A DNA stretch of 37,597 bases from Clostridia bacterium (GTDB taxonomy: Bacteria; Bacillota; Clostridia; Oscillospirales; CAG-272). The translations under genes were made by a program, and so were the position numbers. The stretch lies in assembly GCA_017463065.1 (NCBI GenBank), contig JAFTPX010000063.1, positions 1 through 37,597 of the forward strand. Reading direction: 5' to 3'. Numbering within the stretch: the first letter of the stretch is position 1; each line of letters opens with the position of its first letter. Shown one piece after another: positions 1-7,467 of this stretch. The notes beneath the pieces are model-generated. The model worked only from the letters and a program-made list of their open reading frames with translations. It ran no database searches and was not told where the DNA came from.

Positions 1-330
1 GAGGTTCAGGATGGTGTCCATCATACCGGGCATGGATGCGCGGGCACCGGAACGAACGGAAACGAGAAGGGGATTCTCGAGGTCGCCGAACTTCTTGCCG
101 GTAACGCCTTCCATCTTTACGATGTACTCCATGATTTCAGCCATGATCGAATCATTGATCTGACGACCGTCCTCATAGTACTGAGTGCAGGCTTCCGTAG
201 AAATCGTGAAGCCCTGGGGAACAGGAAGACCGATATTGGTCATCTCTGCGAGGTTTGCGCCTTTACCACCAAGGATCTCACGCATGGATGCGTTACCCTC
301 GGAGAAAAGATAGCAATACTTCTTTGCCAT
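1..330 (-). CDS. ppdK: Pyruvate, phosphate dikinase, N-terminal part (runs off the window)
   Basis: This gene is read leftward and only its first 110 codons are inside the window. The product interconverts pyruvate, ATP and phosphate with phosphoenolpyruvate, AMP and pyrophosphate in the cytosol, a step many anaerobes use in glycolysis or gluconeogenesis. The translation starts [12 protein letters not shown], has the ATP-grasp-like stretch [12 protein letters not shown], and near the cut edge reads [16 protein letters not shown], which is diagnostic of PPDK rather than of PEP synthase or PTS enzyme I. The ATG at 330-328 follows an AGGAGG-type site (ACCTCC on the plus strand at 339-344). The swivelling phosphohistidine and PEP-binding domains would lie outside the window. 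It is divergent from pth. Confidence 0.95.
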   Translation of the reverse strand, partial: MAKKYCYLFSEGNASMREILGGKGANLAEMTNIGLPVPQGFTISTEACTQYYEDGRQINDSIMAEIMEYIVKMEGVTGKKFGDLENPLLVSVRSGARASMPGMMDTILNL

Positions 331-412
331 TGGTAAATACCTCCGTATAAAAATAAATTTTTGACAAATTGTGTAACCGCAAAGCACCGCAAGGCACAGT
401 ACGGCACCCACT

Positions 413-441
413 ATTATAACATATTATAGGAGGTTTGACTA
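413..441 (-). promoter_or_regulatory. Probable promoter of ppdK
   Basis: Reading the minus strand, TATAAT (413-418) is preceded by TG one base upstream (extended -10). A 17-base spacer separates it from TAGTCA (436-441), a 4/6 match to the -35 consensus. Transcription would begin near 406, giving a leader of about 75 bases. A second TATAAT lies just upstream on the same strand, so the exact start is uncertain. Confidence 0.5.
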
Positions 442-514
442 TAGGCTTGTTCAAAAAAATGCGGAATATAATGGTAAATTTTTTGTGAACAAAGAAAAAA
501 AGAAACGGGAGGGA

Positions 515-543
515 TTGATTTTTTCGGGGGAATATACTATAAT
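515..543 (+). promoter_or_regulatory. Probable promoter of the pth-mfd operon
   Basis: TTGATT (515-520) and TATAAT (538-543) are separated by 17 bases, an arrangement typical of the housekeeping sigma factor. The predicted start near 550 leaves a leader of about 30 bases before the pth ATG at 582. This promoter is divergent from the ppdK promoter. Confidence 0.65.
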
Positions 544-581
544 ATTAAATTGGAATAGAAGCGAAAGATTAGGGATGAAGC

Positions 582-1214
582 ATGGCTAATATTTTTGATT
601 TATTCAAGCAAATCGCAAAAGAAGAGACCGTGGGAAACGGTCCTGTGGAATATTTGATTGTGGGTCTGGGAAATCCGGGACTACAGTATGGACGTACCCG
701 TCATAACGCGGGCTTTTTGGCGATCGATCATCTTGCCGAGTCCTGCGGAGCTCGGATCGACCGTGCCAAATTCAAGGCGTTGGTTGGCGAGGCGACCGTG
801 GGGGGAAAACGGGTTTTGCTGATGAAGCCCCAGACCTTTATGAATCTGTCGGGGGAGGCGGTTGGAGAGGCGGCTCGCTTTTATAAGTTGGAAGCCGATC
901 GGATCATCGTGCTTTCCGATGACGTCAGTCTGGACGTAGGACGGTTGCGGGTTAGACGGAAGGGCAGTCACGGCGGACATAACGGTCTGAAGAGTATTAG
1001 TGAGCATTTGGGCAATGACGGCTATCCGCGGATCAAGATTGGTGTGGGACAGAAGCCGCACCCCGATTACGATCTGGCAGACTGGGTGCTGGGTAACTTT
1101 TCCGATATGGATATGGAAAAGCTGAAGGAGGTGTTTCCTTCCGTGATCCTTGGGATCAAGAAGATCGCGGAGGGTGACGTAGACGGTGCCATGCAGTGCT
1201 GTAACGGCAAATAA
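582..1214 (+). CDS. pth: Peptidyl-tRNA hydrolase
   Basis: The enzyme cleaves the ester bond of peptidyl-tRNAs that drop off the ribosome and so recycles tRNA in the cytosol. The protein has 210 residues. Family signatures are GLGNPG (28-33), the catalytic His in TRHNAGF (His41), MKPQTFMNLSG, the DD of LSDDVSLD and GSHGGHNGLKSI. The catalytic core normally starts almost at residue 1, so this protein has about 21 extra N-terminal residues (MANIFDLFKQIAKEE...). The only in-frame ATG close to the promoter is the one used here, so the extension is probably real. The order pth-mfd is conserved in Bacillota. The mfd start is 27 bases downstream, so the two are likely co-transcribed. Confidence 0.96.
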   Translation: MANIFDLFKQIAKEETVGNGPVEYLIVGLGNPGLQYGRTRHNAGFLAIDHLAESCGARIDRAKFKALVGEATVGGKRVLLMKPQTFMNLSGEAVGEAARFYKLEADRIIVLSDDVSLDVGRLRVRRKGSHGGHNGLKSISEHLGNDGYPRIKIGVGQKPHPDYDLADWVLGNFSDMDMEKLKEVFPSVILGIKKIAEGDVDGAMQCCNGK

Positions 1215-1241
1215 TTTCTCCCGAAGAATTGGAGTTTTTGG

Positions 1242-4200
1242 ATGAATATATTAACGGATTGCGTGCGGGGAGACGGTGAATACGCCCCCCTACTGAAAGC
1301 AATTGAGAAGACGAAGACAGCCCGAAGTCCGTTGCCGATTCTGGTTACGGGACTGTGTGACGGTGCCGCCGACGCTATGTATGCCACCCTCCTTGAGGAT
1401 CTGAAAAAGAAGGATCAGAGAGCGGCACTTCTAATCTGTTCCGAGGAAAAGGAATGTGTTCGATTGAGGTTCTTTTTGGAGCAGTTTGGCTTGCGGACGG
1501 CATTTTACGTCGGGCGGGATCTTACATTTTATAATATTACCGCCTCCCATGAGTATGAGCATGAGAGGCTTCGGGTGCTTTCCGGCTTGTTGGATGGGAG
1601 CTTGGATGCGGTCATTACCACGCCCGATGCGGCACTGAGCTATACCATTCCGCCTGAAAAGCTGATCTCTTCCCATTTTCGCATCGAATACGGGAAGACC
1701 TGTATTGAGGTCGGCGACCTAATCGAAAAGCTGATCGGGGCGGGCTACGTGCGGACCGAATTGGTGGATGCCCCCGGTCAATTCGCCGTTCGCGGCGGAA
1801 TCGTGGACGTGTATCCAGCGGCGGCGAGATTTACTGATATTGACCGTCATGAAAGCACGGGCTCTTATCCCTTCCGTATTGAGCTGTTCGGGGATGAGAT
1901 CGACCGTATGGAGATCTTTGATCCCATGACCCAGAGATTGACGGTGACGTTGGACGCGGTGGAATTCGTTCCCGCGCGAGAGTTGTTGATCGATGGGGAC
2001 AAACGGGCGCTTTTGAAAAAGACGATTGAAGCCCACAGGGCAAGGTGTCGGGATGAGCGAGCAAGGGCAGAGCTGACCACCGAGCTTGCCGTACTGGAGG
2101 ATGGCACGGAGATCAACTTCGCGGACAAATATATTACTCTGATTTATCCCGAACGGATTTGTTTGCTGGATTATTTCAGCAGTCGGAGCACGGTTTTTCT
2201 GCGGGGAACCTCTGCCATCGCCGATCGGATCAAGGCATCCGAGTGGCACCTGAATCAAACGGTGGAAGAGCTGTTGGAGGGAGGAACGATTTCCTCCAGA
2301 TATACCGATTACGCAAAGCCTCAATCGAGCTTTGACCTTTTCCTCGAGGATCGGTCCGTGGTGCATTTTGATTCTCTGGGACAAGGGATGTCGGGGAAAA
2401 AGCTGGAGGCGATGTTTCCCTTCCGTACCAAGCACATGGTTTCCTACTGTGAAAATCTTGATCTGCTTTGCGAAGATCTGGGAACCTATCGCCGCGGCGG
2501 ATATCGGGTCTTACTGACAGCGGAAAACGAAGCGGCGGCAAAGAATCTTTGTACGCTACTGGCGGAAAAGGGATTTTCCGCCCTGGTGGAGACCGAGGAA
2601 GGGGACTATACCATTGATACCCTCCCCAAGGGCGTCTTTCTTATTAAATGGCGACAGTATGTTCGCGGATACGAGCTGACTGTGCCGAGGATCGCCGTGC
2701 TGTCCACTGCTCCCGAAAGTCGGGAGGGCGCGTTGAGCGCGGGCGGAAAATTAAAGAGGAAAAAGAAAAAGCGGAGTGGAACCGAGACCATTCTGTCCTA
2801 TAATGATCTGGAGGTTGGGGATTTCGTCGTGCACGAGGTTCACGGCATCGGACAGTATATGGGAATCGAGAATCTGACGGTGGACGGTGTCAGCCGTGAC
2901 TATATCAACATCCGCTATGCGGGAAGCGACCGCCTGTTTCTTCCTGTGGATAAGCTGGATATGGTGTCCAAATATATCGGCGCTCATTCCGATGACGGAC
3001 TGGTGAAGCTGTCCCGCTTCGGTGGGAACGAATGGGGCAGAGCTAAGGCGAGAGCCAAGGCGGCGGTGAAGGACATCGCCAAGGATCTGATCCGCCTGTA
3101 TGCCGAGCGAAGCCGTAAGCCCGGATTCGCTTTTCCCGCGGACGACGATCTGCAAGCCGATTTTGAGGCGGCGTTTGAGTTTGAGGAAACCGACGGACAG
3201 CTGGCGGCAATCGAGGAGATCAAGGCGGACATGATGTCCCCCGTTCCCATGGATCGATTGCTTTGCGGAGACGTAGGCTTCGGTAAGACCGAGGTGGCGA
3301 TGCGTGCCGCGTACAAGGCGGTTCTGGGAGGCAAGCAGGTAGCGATTCTGGTTCCCACCACCCTTTTGGCACTCCAGCATTTTCAGACGCTGACCAGCCG
3401 TATGCGGGCGTTTTCGGTGAATGTGGATATGATTTCCCGTTTCCGTACCCCTAAGCAGCTGGCGGCATCCCTCCGACGGCTGAAGCGAGGGGACACGGAT
3501 ATCATCGTGGGCACCCATAAGCTTCTGGCTAAGGATATTGAATTCAAGGATCTTGGTTTATTGATTATCGACGAAGAGCAACGCTTCGGCGTTGCGCAAA
3601 AGGAAAAGCTGAAGCAGCTGGCGGCAAACGTTGACGTCCTTACCTTGACGGCAACGCCGATTCCCAGAACTCTGAATATGGCAATGGGCGGGATTCGGGA
3701 TATTTCGGTATTGGACGAGGCACCGCAGGATCGGTTGCCCGTGCAGACTTACGTACTGGAATACGACGAGCTGATTCTGATCGAAGCCATTCGCCGAGAG
3801 CTTCGACGAGGTGGACAGGTGTTCTATCTGTATAATTTCGTGGAAAGCATCGATACATGCGCCGCAAAGCTGGCAAAAGCGATCCCCGAGGCGCGGATTA
3901 CCGTCGCCCACGGGAAAATGGATAAGGAGCATCTGGAGGATATCTGGGGAGAGATGCTCAAGGGTGAGATCGATATTCTCGTCTGCACGACCATCATTGA
4001 GACAGGCGTGGACATTCCCAACGCCAATACGCTGATCGTGGAGGGTGCCCAGAGATTGGGATTGTCTCAGCTTCACCAGATCCGCGGACGGGTCGGTCGT
4101 TCCGCCCGACGCGCGTACGCCTATTTCACCTATCCCCGTGATAAGACGGTCAACGAAGTAGCTACCAAGCGTCTGGAAGCCATTCGGGAATATGCCGAGT

Positions 4201-4814
4201 TCGGCGCGGGCTTTAAGATCGCAATTCGGGATATGGAGATCCGAGGAGCGGGCAATCTTCTTGGTTCCGAGCAGCACGGACACTTGGATGCGGTGGGCTA
4301 CGAACTGTATATCAAGCTTCTCAACGAGGCGGTGCTGGAGGAAAAGGGGGAGAAGGTTCCCGAAAAGAAGGAGTGTACCGTAACCCTTCGAAGCGACGCC
4401 TTCATTCCCGACCGTTACGTCCCTTATGCCGCGCAACGAATGGGTCTTTACAAGCGGATTGCCATGATTGAGACCCCCGAGGATAAGGACGATATCTTTG
4501 ACGAGCTGATCGACCGTTACGGAGACGTGCCCAAGCAGACACAGAATCTTTTGATGGTAGCGCTGGTTCGAGCGGCGGCAATGCGTTGCGGGATCGTGAC
4601 GATCATCGAGGAGATGAGCGAGGTTCGGATTCAACCCTCTATCTTTGATTTTGAGGTTTGGGCGGAGCTTTCCGACGAATGGAAGGGACGGATCCGTGTG
4701 ATTATGTCCGATACGCCGAGCGTGATCTTCCGCAAGCAGAAAAACGACGATATACTGACCTTGCTATATCGGTTATTCTGCCGTTACGAGGAGATTTTAA
4801 AAACCTATATTTGA
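1242..4814 (+). CDS. mfd: Transcription-repair coupling factor Mfd
   Basis: Mfd is an ATP-driven DNA translocase that pushes stalled RNA polymerase off DNA and recruits UvrA to the lesion. The 1190 residues match the usual length. In order: an N-terminal UvrB-like region; the RNA-polymerase-interacting segment around 517-580 (YNDLEVGDFVVHEVHGIGQY); a RecG-like superfamily 2 motor with Walker A GDVGFGKTE (Lys682), the DEEQ box (777-780), TATPIPRTL and QIRGRVGRS; and a C-terminal TRCF domain. The Lys/Arg-rich linker KLKRKKKKR lies just before the polymerase-binding segment. A GGAG about 9 bases before the ATG supports the start. The gene sits between pth and a foldase lipoprotein gene, an order common in Clostridia. 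Confidence 0.98.
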   Translation: MNILTDCVRGDGEYAPLLKAIEKTKTARSPLPILVTGLCDGAADAMYATLLEDLKKKDQRAALLICSEEKECVRLRFFLEQFGLRTAFYVGRDLTFYNITASHEYEHERLRVLSGLLDGSLDAVITTPDAALSYTIPPEKLISSHFRIEYGKTCIEVGDLIEKLIGAGYVRTELVDAPGQFAVRGGIVDVYPAAARFTDIDRHESTGSYPFRIELFGDEIDRMEIFDPMTQRLTVTLDAVEFVPARELLIDGDKRALLKKTIEAHRARCRDERARAELTTELAVLEDGTEINFADKYITLIYPERICLLDYFSSRSTVFLRGTSAIADRIKASEWHLNQTVEELLEGGTISSRYTDYAKPQSSFDLFLEDRSVVHFDSLGQGMSGKKLEAMFPFRTKHMVSYCENLDLLCEDLGTYRRGGYRVLLTAENEAAAKNLCTLLAEKGFSALVETEEGDYTIDTLPKGVFLIKWRQYVRGYELTVPRIAVLSTAPESREGALSAGGKLKRKKKKRSGTETILSYNDLEVGDFVVHEVHGIGQYMGIENLTVDGVSRDYINIRYAGSDRLFLPVDKLDMVSKYIGAHSDDGLVKLSRFGGNEWGRAKARAKAAVKDIAKDLIRLYAERSRKPGFAFPADDDLQADFEAAFEFEETDGQLAAIEEIKADMMSPVPMDRLLCGDVGFGKTEVAMRAAYKAVLGGKQVAILVPTTLLALQHFQTLTSRMRAFSVNVDMISRFRTPKQLAASLRRLKRGDTDIIVGTHKLLAKDIEFKDLGLLIIDEEQRFGVAQKEKLKQLAANVDVLTLTATPIPRTLNMAMGGIRDISVLDEAPQDRLPVQTYVLEYDELILIEAIRRELRRGGQVFYLYNFVESIDTCAAKLAKAIPEARITVAHGKMDKEHLEDIWGEMLKGEIDILVCTTIIETGVDIPNANTLIVEGAQRLGLSQLHQIRGRVGRSARRAYAYFTYPRDKTVNEVATKRLEAIREYAEFGAGFKIAIRDMEIRGAGNLLGSEQHGHLDAVGYELYIKLLNEAVLEEKGEKVPEKKECTVTLRSDAFIPDRYVPYAAQRMGLYKRIAMIETPEDKDDIFDELIDRYGDVPKQTQNLLMVALVRAAAMRCGIVTIIEEMSEVRIQPSIFDFEVWAELSDEWKGRIRVIMSDTPSVIFRKQKNDDILTLLYRLFCRYEEILKTYI

Positions 4815-4862
4815 CAGTGGATTTCTTTACGGATGTAAAAAGGAAAGGATAACGTAATTTTC

Positions 4863-6179
4863 ATGAAATTGATCAAACGAATTTTAGCCTTGGCACTTGC
4901 CTTGATTCTGACGTTGACCTGCTTTGCGGGCTGTTCCTCTAAGGGAAAGACCATGATGGAGCTGGGGGATGTGGAGATGTCTGTCAACCTGTTCCAGCTG
5001 TATCTTTCGAGAATGAAGGGAACTCTTTGTTCCTCGTACTATTTTGGCTCTCAGGCACTGAAGGAGTCCTTCTGGGATACGGTTATGAATACCGACGGAA
5101 CGACCTATAACAAATTTTATACCGAATCGGTGCTGAACAGCGCAAAAACCTATCTTGCGGCATTACACGTATTTGAGGAAAGAGATCTGAAGCTTCCCGA
5201 GTCCTATGTAGATGAGATCGACGCGGAAATGGAACGTCTGGTGAACGAATACGCAAATGGATCCAAGAAGCAGTTTAACGCGATCCTTGCCGATTACGGT
5301 GTAAACTATAAGATCCTTCGGGAGGCGTATATCATTGAGGCAAAGATCGAGTATCTGAACGATACGCTGTTTGGCGCGAACGGATCGCTTATTTCGCCCA
5401 ATTTGGTAGAGGACTATTATCAGCAGACCTACCGCCGCTTCAAGCAGGTCTTTTTGTACACCTATGACTACGTTTACGTAGAGGATGAAAAGGGAGACGA
5501 TATTTATTATCGTGCCGATGGCAGAATTGCCTACGATACCGAAAAGGGAACGAAAAAGACTGATGCGAACGGGGATCCCGTTTACGACTCGAACGGGGAC
5601 ATCATTCATATCTTTATGGACGAAAAGGGAATTACCCGTATTGCTTACGATACCGAGAAGGGAGAGCGCAAGATCAAAACCGACGAGAACGGAAACGGTC
5701 TGATCGATTATTTGCCCGATAACGAGCTCCAGCAGGTCGAATACGATGCGGTGCAGATCATGGAAATGGCAAAGACGGGAAATTTTGACGGCTTTGACGC
5801 TTTGGTTTCGAAATACAATGAGGATGAAGGCATGAATCAGTATCCCAACGGGTATTATTTGACGGCGACCACCGATTACGATTCCCCCGAGGTAGTGGAA
5901 AAGCTCTTTGAGATGGAGGTCGGTGAGGTGGCAAAGGTATCCTCGGAATACGGAATTCATATTATCATGCGGTATGAAACGGAAGAGCGCGCATATACGA
6001 AAACGGAAAACTCCGATTTCTTTATTAGTACGGAAACGGGACTGTACGTGTTTATGGAAGATATGAAAAAAAGCTTGCTGGCTGATTATCTGGAGCAGTT
6101 CAAGGCAAATATTGTAGTGGATGAGGCGCTTTTGGCAACGGCGGATATCAAGCGAATCGGCGCGAATTTCTACTATTGA
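4863..6179 (+). CDS. Parvulin-type peptidyl-prolyl isomerase lipoprotein (PrsA/SurA-like)
   Basis: The product is a probable membrane-anchored extracellular foldase of 438 residues. A signal peptide (MKLIKRILALALALIL...) ends in a lipobox FAGC with Cys24 as the lipidation site. Residues about 30-200 resemble the helical SurA/PrsA chaperone domain. Residues about 300-400 resemble a parvulin domain (FDALVSKYNEDEG, ATTDYDSPEVVEKLFEMEVGEVAKV, YGIHIIMRYE). Between them lies an insert of about 80 residues rich in Asp, Asn and Gly. In it a 38-residue unit is duplicated (RIAYDTEKG at 221 and 259), and it contains DENGNGLID (274-282), which resembles a calcium-binding EF-hand loop. The start 48 bases after mfd has an AAGGA-type site. 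Isomerase activity is inferred from the family; catalytic residues were not verified. Confidence 0.85.
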   Translation: MKLIKRILALALALILTLTCFAGCSSKGKTMMELGDVEMSVNLFQLYLSRMKGTLCSSYYFGSQALKESFWDTVMNTDGTTYNKFYTESVLNSAKTYLAALHVFEERDLKLPESYVDEIDAEMERLVNEYANGSKKQFNAILADYGVNYKILREAYIIEAKIEYLNDTLFGANGSLISPNLVEDYYQQTYRRFKQVFLYTYDYVYVEDEKGDDIYYRADGRIAYDTEKGTKKTDANGDPVYDSNGDIIHIFMDEKGITRIAYDTEKGERKIKTDENGNGLIDYLPDNELQQVEYDAVQIMEMAKTGNFDGFDALVSKYNEDEGMNQYPNGYYLTATTDYDSPEVVEKLFEMEVGEVAKVSSEYGIHIIMRYETEERAYTKTENSDFFISTETGLYVFMEDMKKSLLADYLEQFKANIVVDEALLATADIKRIGANFYY

Positions 6180-6201
6180 TGCAAAAAAATCAAAAAAACA
6201 C

Positions 6202-6230
6202 TTGACAAAAACGGTGGTCTGTGATACAAT
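6202..6230 (+). promoter_or_regulatory. Promoter of the TPP riboswitch-thiT unit
   Basis: A perfect TTGACA (6202-6207), a 17-base spacer and TACAAT (6225-6230) lie 22 bases after the foldase stop codon. The predicted start near 6237 falls just before the riboswitch, so thiT is transcribed independently of mfd. Confidence 0.85.
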
Positions 6231-6250
6231 AACAGCACAAAATCGCATAG

Positions 6251-6333
6251 AAATCGGGGGTGCCCACTTTGGCTGAGACGGCGAGAGCCGAACCCTTTAA
6301 CCTGATACGGATAATACCGGCGTAGGAAGATTG
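6251..6333 (+). promoter_or_regulatory. TPP (THI-box) riboswitch aptamer
   Basis: The conserved core of the thiamine pyrophosphate riboswitch is present: GGGGGTGCC, GGCTGAGA, ACCCTTTAACCTGAT, CGGATAATACCGGCGTAGGA. A short closing helix can form between AATC (6252-6255) and GATT (6329-6332). The aptamer lies between a strong promoter and a terminator upstream of thiT, so the expected logic is that TPP binding favours termination and shuts off thiamine uptake. Confidence 0.96.
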
Positions 6334-6386
6334 CATTTCGTTTGATTCGGCAAGGCGCGCAGCTGAACCTTAGAAAATGAAGTTTG

Positions 6387-6427
6387 AACCGCACGGAGAT
6401 TTCCGTGCGGTTTTGAATTTTTTATTG
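6387..6427 (+). terminator. Riboswitch-controlled intrinsic terminator
   Basis: AACCGCACGGA (6387-6397) pairs perfectly with TCCGTGCGGTT (6402-6412) around a four-base loop and is followed by TTGAATTTTTTAT. It sits between the TPP aptamer and the thiT ribosome binding site, so it is the expression platform. An upstream in-frame ATG at 6377 would place this hairpin inside coding sequence, which argues against that start. Confidence 0.9.
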
Positions 6428-6439
6428 GAGGTTTTTCTT

Positions 6440-7042
6440 ATGAAACCAACCCGTATTCGCACATTGTGCGAATGTGCCATTATGCTGGCACTCGCGGTGG
6501 CACTCAGCTACGTTAAAATTTTTCAATTGCCCTTTGACGGATCCATCACGCTTCTTTCCATGCTTCCCTTATGCCTGATCTCCATCAAGCATGGGCTGAT
6601 GTGGGGACTGGGAACCGCCTTCTGCTACTCTTGGTTTCAGATCCTGCAGGGAGGCGTGTTCGCTTGGGGGTTGACTCCCGTCATGCTCATTGGCTCGCTT
6701 TTGCTGGATTACGTTCTTGCCTTTACAGTGCTTGGATTGGCAGGTGTGTTCCGTCGGAAGGGAACGGCTGGAATGGTCGGCGGCGTGGCACTTGTCTGCG
6801 GTTTGCGATTCCTCGTTCATTTCCTTGCGGGAATCATTCTTTGGGCAAATTTAGAGCAATTCGTGGCGTTTGGTAAGGAATGGGTGGGACGTCCCGTTCT
6901 GTATTCCTTGTGCTATAACGGCATCTATATGCTTCCCGAGACGGTTTTGACCGTGGCGGCGGCGACTCTTTTGTTCCGTCTGCCTCAGTTCAAGCGGATT
7001 CTCTTGCCGAAAAATTTGAAAACCGAGAAAACCGATTCTTGA
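6440..7042 (+). CDS. thiT: Thiamine transporter substrate-binding (S) component ThiT
   Basis: ThiT is the membrane S component that binds thiamine and docks onto the shared ECF (energy-coupling factor) ATPase module. The ATG at 6440 follows GGAGG (6427-6431) and gives 200 residues, the usual family length. About six hydrophobic segments are visible, with family hallmarks GLTPVMLIGSLLLDYVLAF, the RFLVHFLAGIILW region and YNGIYMLPE. Control by the upstream TPP riboswitch independently supports thiamine as substrate. No ECF ATPase or T-component genes are in the window, so it presumably uses a shared module encoded elsewhere, as group II ECF systems do. Confidence 0.95.
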   Translation: MKPTRIRTLCECAIMLALAVALSYVKIFQLPFDGSITLLSMLPLCLISIKHGLMWGLGTAFCYSWFQILQGGVFAWGLTPVMLIGSLLLDYVLAFTVLGLAGVFRRKGTAGMVGGVALVCGLRFLVHFLAGIILWANLEQFVAFGKEWVGRPVLYSLCYNGIYMLPETVLTVAAATLLFRLPQFKRILLPKNLKTEKTDS

Positions 7043-7067
7043 CAAGAAGATACCTTTGTGGTATAAT
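7039..7067 (+). promoter_or_regulatory. Promoter of rnpB
   Basis: TTGACA (7039-7044), a 17-base spacer and TATAAT (7062-7067) form a consensus promoter. The -35 box overlaps the thiT stop codon (TGA, 7040-7042). The expected start at about 7074 coincides with the first paired base of the RNase P RNA. Confidence 0.9.
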
Positions 7068-7073
7068 TACTCC

Positions 7074-7421
7074 GTAACTTTGCTAAACGGCCGCGCGGTA
7101 TGGTGCCGAAAGGTATTACCGTGAGGAAAGTCCGGGCTTCACAGGGCAGGATAGCTGATAACGTCAGCCGGAGGCGACTCCCGGGAAAGTGCAACAGAAA
7201 GAAACCGCCCGAAAGGGTAAGGATGGAAAGGCGAGGTAAGAGCTCACCCACTCCTATGGTAACATAGGTTTGCTGTAAACCCTATCCGAAGCAACACCGT
7301 ATGCGGATCGTTTGCCCGACAGATATCCGCGGGTGGCACGGGGTGACCCGAAGCTGATCGGTGACGATCAGCGAAGATAGATGGCCGTTCTCGACAGAAC
7401 CCGGCTTATCGGCAGAGTTAC
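7074..7421 (+). ncRNA. rnpB: RNase P RNA
   Basis: This is the catalytic RNA of RNase P, which trims the 5' leader of precursor tRNAs. Conserved elements are present in order: GAGGAAAGTCCGGGCTTC (about 7111-7128), ACAGAAAGAAACCGCC, GGGTAAGGATGGAAAGGCG, AGAGCTCACCC, and near the 3' end AGATAGATGGCCG followed by GACAGAACCCGGCTTATCG. The terminal helix P1 can be drawn as GTAACTTTGC (7074-7083) with GCAGAGTTAC (7412-7421). The length, about 348 bases, is normal. The ends are set by P1 and by the promoter and terminator; they were not experimentally defined. Confidence 0.97.
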
Positions 7422-7425
7422 AAAA

Positions 7426-7467
7426 AATAACGGTTGTTTCGTCTTTGCGAAGCAACCGTTATTTTTT
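7426..7467. terminator. Bidirectional terminator between rnpB and ribF
   Basis: AATAACGGTTGTTTCG (7426-7441) pairs with CGAAGCAACCGTTATT (7448-7463) with one G-U pair, followed by a T run on the plus strand. On the minus strand the hairpin is likewise followed by a T run (the A run at 7422-7427). It ends rnpB transcription and that of the convergent ribF gene, whose stop codon (7469-7467) touches it. Confidence 0.9.

Noticed and set aside
3558..4634. Open frame of 358 codons antisense to mfd
   Set aside because: It is a shadow of the conserved helicase motor of Mfd, with no domain of its own and no start signal.
4811..4839. TTGACA just after the mfd stop codon as a promoter for the foldase gene
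   Set aside because: No acceptable -10 hexamer lies 16-18 bases downstream (TGTAAA at best), so co-transcription with mfd is more likely.
6377..6439. Upstream in-frame ATG for thiT adding 21 codons
   Set aside because: It would translate through the intrinsic terminator hairpin of the riboswitch; the ATG at 6440 has GGAGG and gives the normal family length.
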